This document shows positions 23,320 through 31,786 of a stretch of DNA of 64,000 bases, one piece after another (the first letter of the stretch is position 1; each line of letters begins with the position of its first letter). Below the pieces are notes generated by a model. The model saw nothing but the letters and a program-made list of their open reading frames with translations. It made no database searches and was not told where the DNA came from. The stretch covers positions 124,001 to 188,000 of the forward strand of contig NZ_JAHLPT010000003.1 of the NCBI RefSeq assembly GCF_018918025.1, read 5' to 3'. The position numbers were made by a program, and so were the translations under genes. This stretch comes from Oscillibacter sp. MSJ-31 (GTDB lineage Bacteria; Bacillota; Clostridia; Oscillospirales; Oscillospiraceae).

Positions 23320-24249
23320 ATGAACAACAATCATGTTTATGATATGCTCGTGGTGGGCGGCGGCCCGGGCGGCTACACCGCCGCCCTGTACGCGGCACGG
23401 GCGGGGCTGGACACCGTCGTGCTGGAAAAACTGTCCGCCGGTGGGCAGATGGCACTGACCGAGCAGATCGACAACTATCCCGGCTTTGAGGACGGGATCG
23501 ACGGCTTCTCTCTGGCGGAGAAGATGCAAAAGCAGGCGGAGCGCTTCGGGGTACGCAGCGAATACGCAGAAGTCCTCCGCATGGATCTGACGGCGGTTCC
23601 CAAGCTCCTGGAAACCAGTGAGGGGATCTTCCGGGGGAAAACCGTGGTGCTGGCTACCGGCGCAGACCCCAGAACGCTGGGCGTTGCCGGAGAGGCGGAG
23701 CTGGTGGGCCGGGGCGTGGCCTACTGCGCCGCCTGCGACGGGATGTTTTACAAGGGCAAAACGGTGGTCGTGGTGGGCGGCGGCAATTCCGCTGCAGCGG
23801 ACGCCCTCCTTCTCAGCCGTGTGGCGAAGAAGGTGATCCTCGTCCACCGCAGAGACGCCCTGCGGGCCACCAAGATCTACCACGAGCCACTGGAACAGGC
23901 CGAAAATGTGGAATTCCGCTGGAACAGCACCGTTTCCGCGCTGCTTTCCGGGGACAGGCTGACCGGCGTACGCCTGCGGGACACCGTCACCGGTGAGGAA
24001 AGCGTGGTGGACTGCGACGGCGTATTTGTCAGCGTGGGCCGACAGCCCGCCACGGCGCTGGCGGTGGGTCAACTGGCGCTGGACGGCGGCGGCTATATCG
24101 TGGCCGGAGAGACCACGGAAACCAGTATTCCCGGCGTTTACGCCGTGGGCGACGTGCGGACGAAGCCCCTCCGTCAGGTGGTCACCGCCGTGGCGGACGG
24201 CGCGGTGGCAGTCCACATGGCGGAGAAATATATCGTGGAAAACCGATAA
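23320..24249 (+). CDS. trxB: Thioredoxin reductase
   Basis: 309-residue low-molecular-weight thioredoxin reductase. FAD site GGGPGGYTAALYAARAG (residues 13-29), redox-active C136-A-A-C139 (AYCAACDG), the second nucleotide site GGGNSAAADAL (about 152-162) and the C-terminal FAD motif GVYAVGDVR are present. It reduces thioredoxin with NADPH. A terminator follows 180 bases downstream. Confidence 0.95.
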   Translation: MNNNHVYDMLVVGGGPGGYTAALYAARAGLDTVVLEKLSAGGQMALTEQIDNYPGFEDGIDGFSLAEKMQKQAERFGVRSEYAEVLRMDLTAVPKLLETSEGIFRGKTVVLATGADPRTLGVAGEAELVGRGVAYCAACDGMFYKGKTVVVVGGGNSAAADALLLSRVAKKVILVHRRDALRATKIYHEPLEQAENVEFRWNSTVSALLSGDRLTGVRLRDTVTGEESVVDCDGVFVSVGRQPATALAVGQLALDGGGYIVAGETTETSIPGVYAVGDVRTKPLRQVVTAVADGAVAVHMAEKYIVENR

Positions 24250-24608
24250 GGGAGGTAGATTGAAAAAGCCATGTTTAAGGTCAGGCCGGATACGACCGCA
24301 GTGGGGATGCCGACATATCCGCAAGGCAAACTGCCAGAGTAATGGCAGATAAGATAACCCATGTAAGATCGGGAGATATGTTGTCTCTCCATATCCAGTC
24401 CACGCAACAGTGAGCAACTGAACACAAAACACAGCCACAGATGTACTCTGCGGCTGTGCTTTTATGCGTTCTCAAGACTCCGGTCTCGCCCCACACCACA
24501 CCGTGACCTCAACCTGAGATGACGGTACTCTGCCCTTGGGACATAAAGCAGATGAGTAAGACCATCATCTGTACGAGAATAGCTGCAATAGCTGCGGTTT
24601 GTTGCAGC
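24250..24608. other. Intergenic region between trxB and flavodiiron gene
   Basis: This 359-base gap between convergent genes holds the trxB terminator (24430-24463). The remaining sequence shows short open frames with no recognisable family or ribosome site. I see no RNA gene or repeat in it. Confidence 0.5.
24430..24463 (+). terminator. Terminator after trxB
   Basis: CACAGCC-A-CAGA (24430-24441) pairs with TCTG-C-GGCTGTG (24447-24458) with one mismatch, followed by CTTTT on the plus strand. Confidence 0.7.
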
Positions 24609-25790
24609 TTATTCCGCGCAGAGCTCCGCCACCAGAGCGTCCATCTGCGCTTCGCTGGTTTGGTTCAGTGCGCCGCGCAGCGATACCTCCGTTTCACACA
24701 GTCGGAGTTCCTTCATCTTTTCCAACTCGGCACGCATCAGCCGCGCGGCAGCAGGGGCCCATGAGCCGTTTTCCATGAGGCCGATCCGGCGGTTTCGGAA
24801 TCCCTTTGTCTGTAAATGTTCCAAAAACTCCTTCATGGGCGGGAACAGTCCTCCGTCATAAGTGGAGCAGGCCAACACCAGTTTCCCACAGTAGAATGCG
24901 CTGGTCACGGCATAGGAAAGGTCTGTTGCCGTCAGATCGCACATGGTGACTTGCGCACCTTTTCCCTCCAGCTTGCTCTTGAGGGCCTCCGATGCATATG
25001 CGGTATTTCCATGGATGGATGCGTGAGCGATCAGGATGCCCTCCGGTTCTTCCGGTTTCCATTGTGACCAGAGATCATAGAGCCGCAGATACTCCCCCAA
25101 GTCTTCTGTGAGCATGGGGCCATGGAGCGGGCAGATCGTTTTGATCTCCAGCGCGGAGATTTTTTTCAGCAGCGCCTGCACCTGTGCGCCATACTTTCCG
25201 ACGATGTTGTAATAATACCGCCGGGCCTGCGGCGCCCAGGGAGCACGGGCCGTCCGTTCCAGTGAACCGAAGCGGCCGAAGGCATCCGCCGAGAACAGGA
25301 TCTTTTCCTCCTCTTCATACGCTGCCATCACCTCCGGCCAGTGTACCATCGGTGCCAGCAGAAAGCGCAGCCGGTGCAAACCCAAGGAAAGCGTATCTCT
25401 TTCGCCAACCTCCAGCATACGGTCTTCCGACAATGCACCTGTGCCGAAGAACTGCTTGATCAGGGTAAATGTTTTCGCGTTTCCCACGATCTTCATCTCC
25501 GGGTACTTTTGTGCCAGCCGCATGAGGCTGCCGGAATGATCCGGCTCCATGTGTGTGACCACAAGATAGTCAGGGCTGCGCCCCTCCAACACCCGCGTCA
25601 CATTGGAAAGCCATTCCTCCGCCGCCCGTGCGTCCACGCTGTCCATCACGGCGATCTTCTCATCCAGAATGACATAGGAGTTGTAGCTCACTCCCATAGG
25701 CTGGACGGGGTACTGGTTTTCAAAGAGTGCCAATGTGTTATCATCCACCCCTACATAGCGGATGGCATCTGTTACCGTTCGGATAGCCAT
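24609..25790 (-). CDS. Flavodiiron protein (FprA-like), copy 1
   Basis: 393-residue O2 or NO reductase. The metallo-beta-lactamase domain (1-245) has the diiron ligands H80, E82, D84, H85 (VTHMEPDHSG), H150, D169 and H223 (CPLHGP). The C-terminal flavodoxin domain (about 250-393) binds FMN. It reduces O2 to water with electrons from rubredoxin, or from F420-like or NADH-driven donors. It is the last gene of a run nrdA-nrdB-nitroreductase-fprA on the minus strand. No rubredoxin domain is fused. Confidence 0.95.
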   Translation of the reverse strand: MAIRTVTDAIRYVGVDDNTLALFENQYPVQPMGVSYNSYVILDEKIAVMDSVDARAAEEWLSNVTRVLEGRSPDYLVVTHMEPDHSGSLMRLAQKYPEMKIVGNAKTFTLIKQFFGTGALSEDRMLEVGERDTLSLGLHRLRFLLAPMVHWPEVMAAYEEEEKILFSADAFGRFGSLERTARAPWAPQARRYYYNIVGKYGAQVQALLKKISALEIKTICPLHGPMLTEDLGEYLRLYDLWSQWKPEEPEGILIAHASIHGNTAYASEALKSKLEGKGAQVTMCDLTATDLSYAVTSAFYCGKLVLACSTYDGGLFPPMKEFLEHLQTKGFRNRRIGLMENGSWAPAAARLMRAELEKMKELRLCETEVSLRGALNQTSEAQMDALVAELCAE

Positions 25791-25918
25791 ATAAAGAATA
25801 CCTCCTATTTTCCTTACTCAGACTCTGACTGATAGGTTCTTCTTTTCTAACGGAACATACGCTCAACCGCGGATCGACGGTCGCGCATTTTGCCGTTGTC
25901 TTGCTTCCCCCAGAGTCG

Positions 25919-26782
25919 TTACATGTGGTACACCGCAGCGGAGCGAAGTCCTTCCGGCAGGCCGTCGGGCGCAGCAGGTGAAAGTTCCCAGCGTACCTGC
26001 CCCGCCCACTGGGAGGCGACGGCGGAGAAGTGGAGCATGACAATACCGAGATCCAATGCGGCATCCAAATTATCGGTGTAGGCATCCTCCTGCTGCACCA
26101 AATAGATGCTGTGATCCTGCACAAGGAAGCCATAGGGCTGACGGTTGAGATAGCTGGGGGAGAGCGAAGCGGCGTAGAAGGACTGCCAGAGCATATCGTC
26201 GTAGAAGTCCATCATCTCGTCAAGCCCAGACTTGTTGCTCCAGCTCCCCATGTGAACCAAATCATGCACGCCCTTTTTGGGCGCGTAGTACTGCTGCTCG
26301 GCCCGCACATCGATCTGAGACATACTTAGGATATTCAGCCGCAGCTTTTTTGCGGTCTTTTCCCCGTAGCCAAAGGCAACGATTGCCGCCACCTCTAACG
26401 GGGTGGTGAGAGAAAGTGCCTTTTTGATTTTGTCGCTGTCGGTGAAGGTCATCCAGCAGGTGTCAATGTCCAACTCAGTCAGCTTGAGGACGAGATCTTC
26501 CATCATGTAGCCGGCGTTGATGCCCGCATAGGAATGCGGGGCAGACATAAGGAGCAGGTAGTGCGGTGCTCCGATGAGAAATTGCTTATAGCCCGCTGAG
26601 CTCTCCAGCGCCGGCTGTGCATCCTTGTCCAAGACGATCAACTCCGTTGCAATCTCCGGGACAAGACGGGGGCAGGTCTTTTCATAGTAGGATCGGAGCT
26701 GGCCGATAGCCTCGCTCGGAACTTCCTTCTCGCGGAATGCGTGAACGGATCTGCGATTTTGAATCATAGCGCTGTAATTCAT
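25919..26782 (-). CDS. Nitroreductase family flavoprotein
   Basis: 287-residue member of the FMN-dependent nitroreductase superfamily (NYSAMIQNRRSVHAFREKEV), with two tandem half-domains as in the longer putative nitroreductases. The C-terminal part contains SLSPSYLNRQPYGFLVQD, the usual FMN-contact region SxSxxNRQPW. The substrate is not evident; flavin-dependent quinone or nitro-compound reduction is possible. It lies between nrdB and fprA, suggesting a role in redox metabolism under stress. Confidence 0.88.
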   Translation of the reverse strand: MNYSAMIQNRRSVHAFREKEVPSEAIGQLRSYYEKTCPRLVPEIATELIVLDKDAQPALESSAGYKQFLIGAPHYLLLMSAPHSYAGINAGYMMEDLVLKLTELDIDTCWMTFTDSDKIKKALSLTTPLEVAAIVAFGYGEKTAKKLRLNILSMSQIDVRAEQQYYAPKKGVHDLVHMGSWSNKSGLDEMMDFYDDMLWQSFYAASLSPSYLNRQPYGFLVQDHSIYLVQQEDAYTDNLDAALDLGIVMLHFSAVASQWAGQVRWELSPAAPDGLPEGLRSAAVYHM

Positions 26783-26816
26783 AGTAGTATCTCCTATTCT
26801 GATGTCTTTGGTTTTC

Positions 26817-27860
26817 TTATAAATCGTCTATCAGTGCAGTGCTCTTGGCGTAGGCGGTACTGCGTGCCTCAAAGAAATCGGTCTTGACCATGTTGGCGTC
26901 GGCGTACTGGCTGACCCATTCCATGCTCTCCGGTTCGCTCTCAAAGCCTGGATACAATGCGGGATAGCCAAGGCTCGTCCAGCGGAGGTTGCCGAGATAG
27001 CGGATGTAATCGCTGATCATCTGCCGGTTCAACCCCGGGATGTCATCGCCGATCACATAATGCCCCCATGCGATCTCCTGCTCCACGCCCTCGCGCATCA
27101 TCTCGCACAGCGCTTGTACGCTCTCGGCGGTGAATAACTCCGGCTGCTCCTTTTGCAGCTCCGTGATGATATTGCGGAACAGCCACAAGTGCGTGTTCTC
27201 GTCGCGGTTGATATAGCGGATCTCCTGCGCCGAGCCGGACATCTTCCCGTTTCGGGAGAGATTGTAGAAGAACATAAAGCCGCTGTAAAAATAGATGCCC
27301 TCCAAAATATAGTTCGCCATCATCACGCGCAGCAGCGTGGGAGCGTCCTTCCGCTCCTGAAACTCGTTGTAGCAGTCCCCAATGAACGTGTTGCGGCGCA
27401 GCAGATGCTCGTCCGTTTTCCATTGGTAGAGGATGTCATTGCGCTCCACAGGAGAGCAGATGGTGTCGAGCATATAGCTGTAGCTCTGTGAGTGGACACA
27501 CTCCTGAAACGCCTGAATGGACAGGCAGAGATTGACCTCGTTGGCGGTAATGTAAGCGCCGATATTAGGCAGGTTCGCTGTCTGAATGGAATCCAAAAAG
27601 ACAAGAAAACTCAAAATTTTATCGTAGGCGCTGCGCTCGGCTGACAGCAGGCGGGGATAGTCCTTCACATCCTGCGAGAGATTGATCTCCTCAGGGATCC
27701 AAAAGTTGTTCATGGCCTGCCGGTACCAGTCGCTGACCCAAGCGTACTTCATATTGTTGAAGTCGTTGAGGTTGGTGGTATTGCCGCCGATCATGCGCCG
27801 CAGGCGCACATCAAGGTCGCCCTCCGGGTTAAAGAGGGGCTTTTTCTTCAGTTCCGTCAT
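26817..27860 (-). CDS. nrdB: Ribonucleotide reductase class Ia, beta subunit
   Basis: 347-residue R2 subunit. The diiron ligands D90, E120, H123, E187, E221 and H224 are all present, and the radical Tyr is conserved at Y127 (HSQSYSYM), indicating an O2-activated tyrosyl-radical enzyme. Start at MTELKKKPLF (27860), with AAGGAGG upstream. It follows nrdA by 10 bases. An O2-dependent reductase in an otherwise anaerobic genome fits the aerotolerance theme of this island. Confidence 0.95.
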   Translation of the reverse strand: MTELKKKPLFNPEGDLDVRLRRMIGGNTTNLNDFNNMKYAWVSDWYRQAMNNFWIPEEINLSQDVKDYPRLLSAERSAYDKILSFLVFLDSIQTANLPNIGAYITANEVNLCLSIQAFQECVHSQSYSYMLDTICSPVERNDILYQWKTDEHLLRRNTFIGDCYNEFQERKDAPTLLRVMMANYILEGIYFYSGFMFFYNLSRNGKMSGSAQEIRYINRDENTHLWLFRNIITELQKEQPELFTAESVQALCEMMREGVEQEIAWGHYVIGDDIPGLNRQMISDYIRYLGNLRWTSLGYPALYPGFESEPESMEWVSQYADANMVKTDFFEARSTAYAKSTALIDDL

Positions 27861-27870
27861 GCTATCCTCC

Positions 27871-30387
27871 TTATGACGAGCAGCTTTCGCAGTCCTCGAC
27901 TTCAAGGGCCTTGCTGCGGACATAGTAAATGGTCTTGACGCCGACCCTCCACGCCTCTAAATACAGTCTGAGCACCTGACGCATGGAATAGTCATTGGTG
28001 ATATAGAGATTCATGCTCTGCGCCTGGTCAATATGTCTCTGGCGAAGGCCCGCGGCGCGTACCGACCAGCTTTGGTCGATCAGATGCGCCGCCTTATAGT
28101 ACCACCATGTATCCATAGAAAGCTCCGGCGCAACGCGGGGCAGCATGCTGCCCTTTTTCTCCTCTAAGAAGAATTTCTTCATAATTGGATCGATGCCCGC
28201 CGACGTGCCGGAGAGGATAGATGTGCTGGAGGTCGGTGCGACCGCCAGCAGATAGGCGTTGCGCATTCCCTGCACCGCCACCGTTTCCGCAAGCGCCCGC
28301 CACTTTTCGGAGGTATAACCCCGCTTTTCAAAATACGCGCCCGTCTGCCAGTCGCTGCCCTCAAAGAGCGCGTAGCGGCCCTTTTCCCGTGCCAGTGTTG
28401 TGTCCGCCTTGACGGCGGCGTAGTTGATGTGCTCGAACACCGCGTCGGTGAAGGCAAGGTGCTCCTCGCTCTCCCAGCGGATGCCGCGCTTTGCCAGCAT
28501 GTGGTGGTAGCCGCTGACTCCCAGGCCGATGCTGCGGTACTTCTGATTGGTAAGCCGCGCGTATTCCAACGGGTAGAAGTTGAGGTCGATCACATTATCC
28601 AGTGCGCGGATGGCCGTTTCCACCGTGCGTTCCATATAGGCCTCGTCCTCCACCGGCAGATTACCGAGAGACAGACTCGCCAGGTTGCAGACCACAAACT
28701 CACCTGGGCGTGTGGCCGTCACCACCACTGTGTCGCCGTTCTCCGTGTGTACCTCAGTGCTGATATGCTCGATGGGCGCCATGTTCTGCGCGATCTCCGT
28801 GCAGAGATTGGAACAATAGATCATTCCCGTGTGGCCGTTTGGGTTCATACGATTTACGCTGTCGCGGTTGAAGGCGAAGGGCGTGCCGGTCTCCACTGCC
28901 GAGCGAAGCACCAGCCGCACGATGTCCTTGACGGTGACGCTGCGCTTTTCGATGCGCGGGTCATTGACGCAGTCCAGATACCGCTTCTCCCATTCCGTAC
29001 CCCAGTAATCCTCCAGTGCGTAGCCCTTGACCGTGAGGATCTCATGCGGACACATGAGATGCCACGGCGCGTCTATGTTCTCCTCCGCCAGTCGCCAGAA
29101 GAGATCCGGATAGCACACGGCAGGAAACACATCATGCGCCTTCATGCGGTCGTCGCCGTTGTTGGTGCGCAGTTGAAGGAATTCCGGCAGATCCCGGTGC
29201 CATGCGTCTAAGTAAACCGCCACAGCGCCCTGCCGCATCCCCAACTGATCCACCGCCACGGCGGTGTCGTTGACCAGCCGGATCCAGCGGATAACACCGC
29301 CCGCCGCCCCTTGAAAGCCGCGGATGGTGCTGCCTGCAGCGCGCACCTTACCGAAGTACATCCCCATTCCGCCGCCGAATTTAGAGACCTTTGCGAAGTT
29401 GTCCAGCGAACGGTAGATGCCGTCCAGACTGTCCGGCACAGTGTCCACAAAGCAGCTTGAAAGCTGATGGTAGGGCTTTCGTGCGTTGGACATGGTAGGT
29501 GTCGCCATCGTGACCTCCATACGGCTGAGCATATCGTAAAAGCGTTTTACCCACCCCATGCGGTCAGAGCCTTCGTTCATAGCAAGATGCAGCGCGATAC
29601 CCAAAAACATCTCCTGCGGTGTTTCCAGCGGCACGCGGCTGCGTGACTGGATCACATAGCGTTTGAGCAGCAGGTCAAGGCCGGAGTAGGTGAATAGCTC
29701 GTCCCGTTCCGGGCAGAGAAAGTCCTCCGCCATGGCGATCTCCTCGTGGGTATAGTGGGCAAGGATATAGTCACCGTAGAGTCCATTATCCGTCAGATAG
29801 CGAAGCCTGCCATAGAGGTCGCCGACGCCGCGCCCCGCCCATTCCTGTGCGTTGCGACAGCGAAAGGAGTGGTTCAGAAGCCGCGCCGCGACGAATTCCC
29901 ACTTGGGTGCCTCTGCCGTAGTCAGCTCTACCGCTGCCTTGGTCAGTGCCTCAGCCCGCTCATCCTCCGTCATGCCCGGGCGACAGAAGCTCTCAAACTT
30001 CATTTGAAGCGCCGCGAGGGAGTAGACTTCCTCGGTAAAATCCATCTGGATGCGGCGCAGCACCTCGTCAAGCGAGTCATCCCCCACCGTCTGCGCGATG
30101 GTATGCCGGACGCGGCGCAGCGCAGACCGCTTTTCGCGATAGAGGATGTATGCCTTGGCCACCTCATAGTGTCCGCGCTCCATGAGCGTCCGCTCCACCT
30201 CGTCCTGCACACGTTCCACGGTGAGCGGCGCTGCGGCGGCGAGGTTGTCAAGAACGGCGGCGAGGATCTCATTCAGCTCTCTGCTCCCGATCTCCCGTCC
30301 CTGTCCATCAAACGCTTTTTTCATGGCGTTGAAAATTTTCTCCTGTTGAAAGGGAACAGACTCCCCGTTTCGTTTTCTGATCTCCAT
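27871..30387 (-). CDS. nrdA: Ribonucleotide reductase class Ia, alpha subunit
   Basis: 838-residue R1 subunit. An N-terminal ATP cone (MEIRKRNGESVPFQQEKIFN, residues 1-90) allows allosteric control of activity. Active-site cysteines are in SSCFVDT, YCSNLCTEIA and FVVCNLASLSL, and the C-terminal redox pair is in EDCESCSS. I chose ATG 30387, 7 nt after AGAGGA, rather than an upstream GTG at 30414. Thioredoxins encoded in the same island could reduce its C-terminal cysteines. Confidence 0.95.
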   Translation of the reverse strand: MEIRKRNGESVPFQQEKIFNAMKKAFDGQGREIGSRELNEILAAVLDNLAAAAPLTVERVQDEVERTLMERGHYEVAKAYILYREKRSALRRVRHTIAQTVGDDSLDEVLRRIQMDFTEEVYSLAALQMKFESFCRPGMTEDERAEALTKAAVELTTAEAPKWEFVAARLLNHSFRCRNAQEWAGRGVGDLYGRLRYLTDNGLYGDYILAHYTHEEIAMAEDFLCPERDELFTYSGLDLLLKRYVIQSRSRVPLETPQEMFLGIALHLAMNEGSDRMGWVKRFYDMLSRMEVTMATPTMSNARKPYHQLSSCFVDTVPDSLDGIYRSLDNFAKVSKFGGGMGMYFGKVRAAGSTIRGFQGAAGGVIRWIRLVNDTAVAVDQLGMRQGAVAVYLDAWHRDLPEFLQLRTNNGDDRMKAHDVFPAVCYPDLFWRLAEENIDAPWHLMCPHEILTVKGYALEDYWGTEWEKRYLDCVNDPRIEKRSVTVKDIVRLVLRSAVETGTPFAFNRDSVNRMNPNGHTGMIYCSNLCTEIAQNMAPIEHISTEVHTENGDTVVVTATRPGEFVVCNLASLSLGNLPVEDEAYMERTVETAIRALDNVIDLNFYPLEYARLTNQKYRSIGLGVSGYHHMLAKRGIRWESEEHLAFTDAVFEHINYAAVKADTTLAREKGRYALFEGSDWQTGAYFEKRGYTSEKWRALAETVAVQGMRNAYLLAVAPTSSTSILSGTSAGIDPIMKKFFLEEKKGSMLPRVAPELSMDTWWYYKAAHLIDQSWSVRAAGLRQRHIDQAQSMNLYITNDYSMRQVLRLYLEAWRVGVKTIYYVRSKALEVEDCESCSS

Positions 30388-30435
30388 TTCGATCCTCTCA
30401 TCTTCTCCGGTCACTTCTCATGTCCTTTTGGGCAA

Positions 30436-30476
30436 AGAGCGGGCAAGCGCAGTATCACGCTTGCCCGCTCTGTTTT
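30436..30476. terminator. Strong hairpin between two minus-strand operons
   Basis: AGAGCGGGCAAGCG (30436-30449) pairs perfectly with CGCTTGCCCGCTCT (30458-30471). The U run (GTTTTTG) is on the plus-strand side, whereas both flanking genes are on the minus strand, where only CTCTTT follows. It probably still acts as the end of the flavodiiron operon transcript. Confidence 0.65.
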
Positions 30477-30552
30477 TGAAAGCCGGTTTTTCTGCAGCCG
30501 ACGCGGCGGGGCAGTTTGTTGTCTGTTGTCTTGGTTTTGGCTTCCCTGCCAG

Positions 30553-31764
30553 TCACTTCATAGATTCCAGAATGGCGTCCGCCAGTGCTTCCAGCTCAGT
30601 GCACTTGTCCGTGCCCATGGACGAGGCGAGGCTGAGGCGCTCGTTGAGCACTGTCATGTTCTTGAGCTCATCGTTGACGAATTTCTGCATGAGGTCGCCG
30701 GACTTCACCGCCCACGAGCCGTTTTCAATGATGGCAAAGGTGCGGTTTTGCAGATTCAGTGCCTTCATATCCATGAGGAAATCGTGCATGGCGGGATAGA
30801 TGCCGAGGTTGTAGGTCACAGAGGCCAGAACAATGTGGCTGTACTTAAACGCCTCGGAGATCAGCTGGGAGACATGAGTGGAGGACACATCGTACATCGC
30901 CACCTTGCTCATGCCCTTATCGCAGAGCGACGCCGCCAGCGCCTGCGCCGCGTTCTCCGTGTTGCCGTACATAGAGGCGTAGACGATGAGCACGCCCTGG
31001 GTCTCAGGGGCATAGCGGCTCCATGTGTCGTACTTTTCGATGAACCAGCCCAGATCCTTGCGCCACACGGGGCCGTGGAGCGGGCAGATGTACTTGATCT
31101 GATCCAAAACGCCGCCGGCCTTTTTCAGCAGGAGCTGGATGTGGGGGCCGTACTTGCCCACGATGTTGGCGAGGTAGCGGCGGGCGTCGTCCAGCCAGTC
31201 CCGCTCGAAGTCCACCTCGTCGGCAAACAGCTTGCCATCCAGCGCGCCGAAGGTGCCGAAGGCGTCGGCGGAAAAGAGGACGCCGTCGGTAACGTCGAGG
31301 GTCACCATGGCCTCCGGCCAGTGAACCATAGGCGCTCCCACAAAGGTGACGGTGTGCTTGCCGAAGGAGAAGGTGTCGCCCTCCTTCACCTCGATGCACT
31401 CATGTCCGTCCACATGGAAGCCGAACTGCCGCATGAGCATGAATGCCTTCTCGTTGGAGATCAGCTTCACCTTGGGATGGCGCAGCAGGATCTCCTCGAT
31501 GCAGGCGGCGTGATCCGGCTCCAGATGGTTGACCAGCAGGTAGTCCAACTCGCGGCCATCCAGCACATACGCCAGATTTTCCAAAAGCTGGCGGCAGGCA
31601 GACCAGTCCACCGTGTCAAAGAGCACCGTCTTTTCATCCAGCAGGCAGTAGGAGTTGTAGCTTACGCCCCGGGGAATGGGGAAGCAGTTTTCAAACAGGG
31701 CCAGACGATGGTCGTTGGCGCCCACCCAGTAGAGGTCGTTCGTTACTTTACGCACGCAATACAT
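30553..31764 (-). CDS. Flavodiiron protein (FprA-like), copy 2
   Basis: 403-residue protein related to copy 1. Diiron ligands H80, E82, D84, H85 (VNHLEPDHAA), H148, D167 and H230 are conserved, and an FMN-binding flavodoxin domain (about 255-400, VYASMYGNTENAA) follows. It starts 22 bases after the acyl-CoA dehydrogenase-ETF-rubredoxin fusion gene on the same strand. As flavodiiron proteins accept electrons from rubredoxin, the fused rubredoxin next door is its obvious candidate donor. Confidence 0.95.
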   Translation of the reverse strand: MYCVRKVTNDLYWVGANDHRLALFENCFPIPRGVSYNSYCLLDEKTVLFDTVDWSACRQLLENLAYVLDGRELDYLLVNHLEPDHAACIEEILLRHPKVKLISNEKAFMLMRQFGFHVDGHECIEVKEGDTFSFGKHTVTFVGAPMVHWPEAMVTLDVTDGVLFSADAFGTFGALDGKLFADEVDFERDWLDDARRYLANIVGKYGPHIQLLLKKAGGVLDQIKYICPLHGPVWRKDLGWFIEKYDTWSRYAPETQGVLIVYASMYGNTENAAQALAASLCDKGMSKVAMYDVSSTHVSQLISEAFKYSHIVLASVTYNLGIYPAMHDFLMDMKALNLQNRTFAIIENGSWAVKSGDLMQKFVNDELKNMTVLNERLSLASSMGTDKCTELEALADAILESMK

Positions 31765-31786
31765 CTTATCTTACCTCCTTCACGGC

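Noticed and set aside
24281-24499. A 72-codon minus-strand frame with a hydrophobic stretch in the trxB-flavodiiron gap
   Set aside because: It lies across the trxB terminator, lacks a ribosome site and matches no family I recognise.
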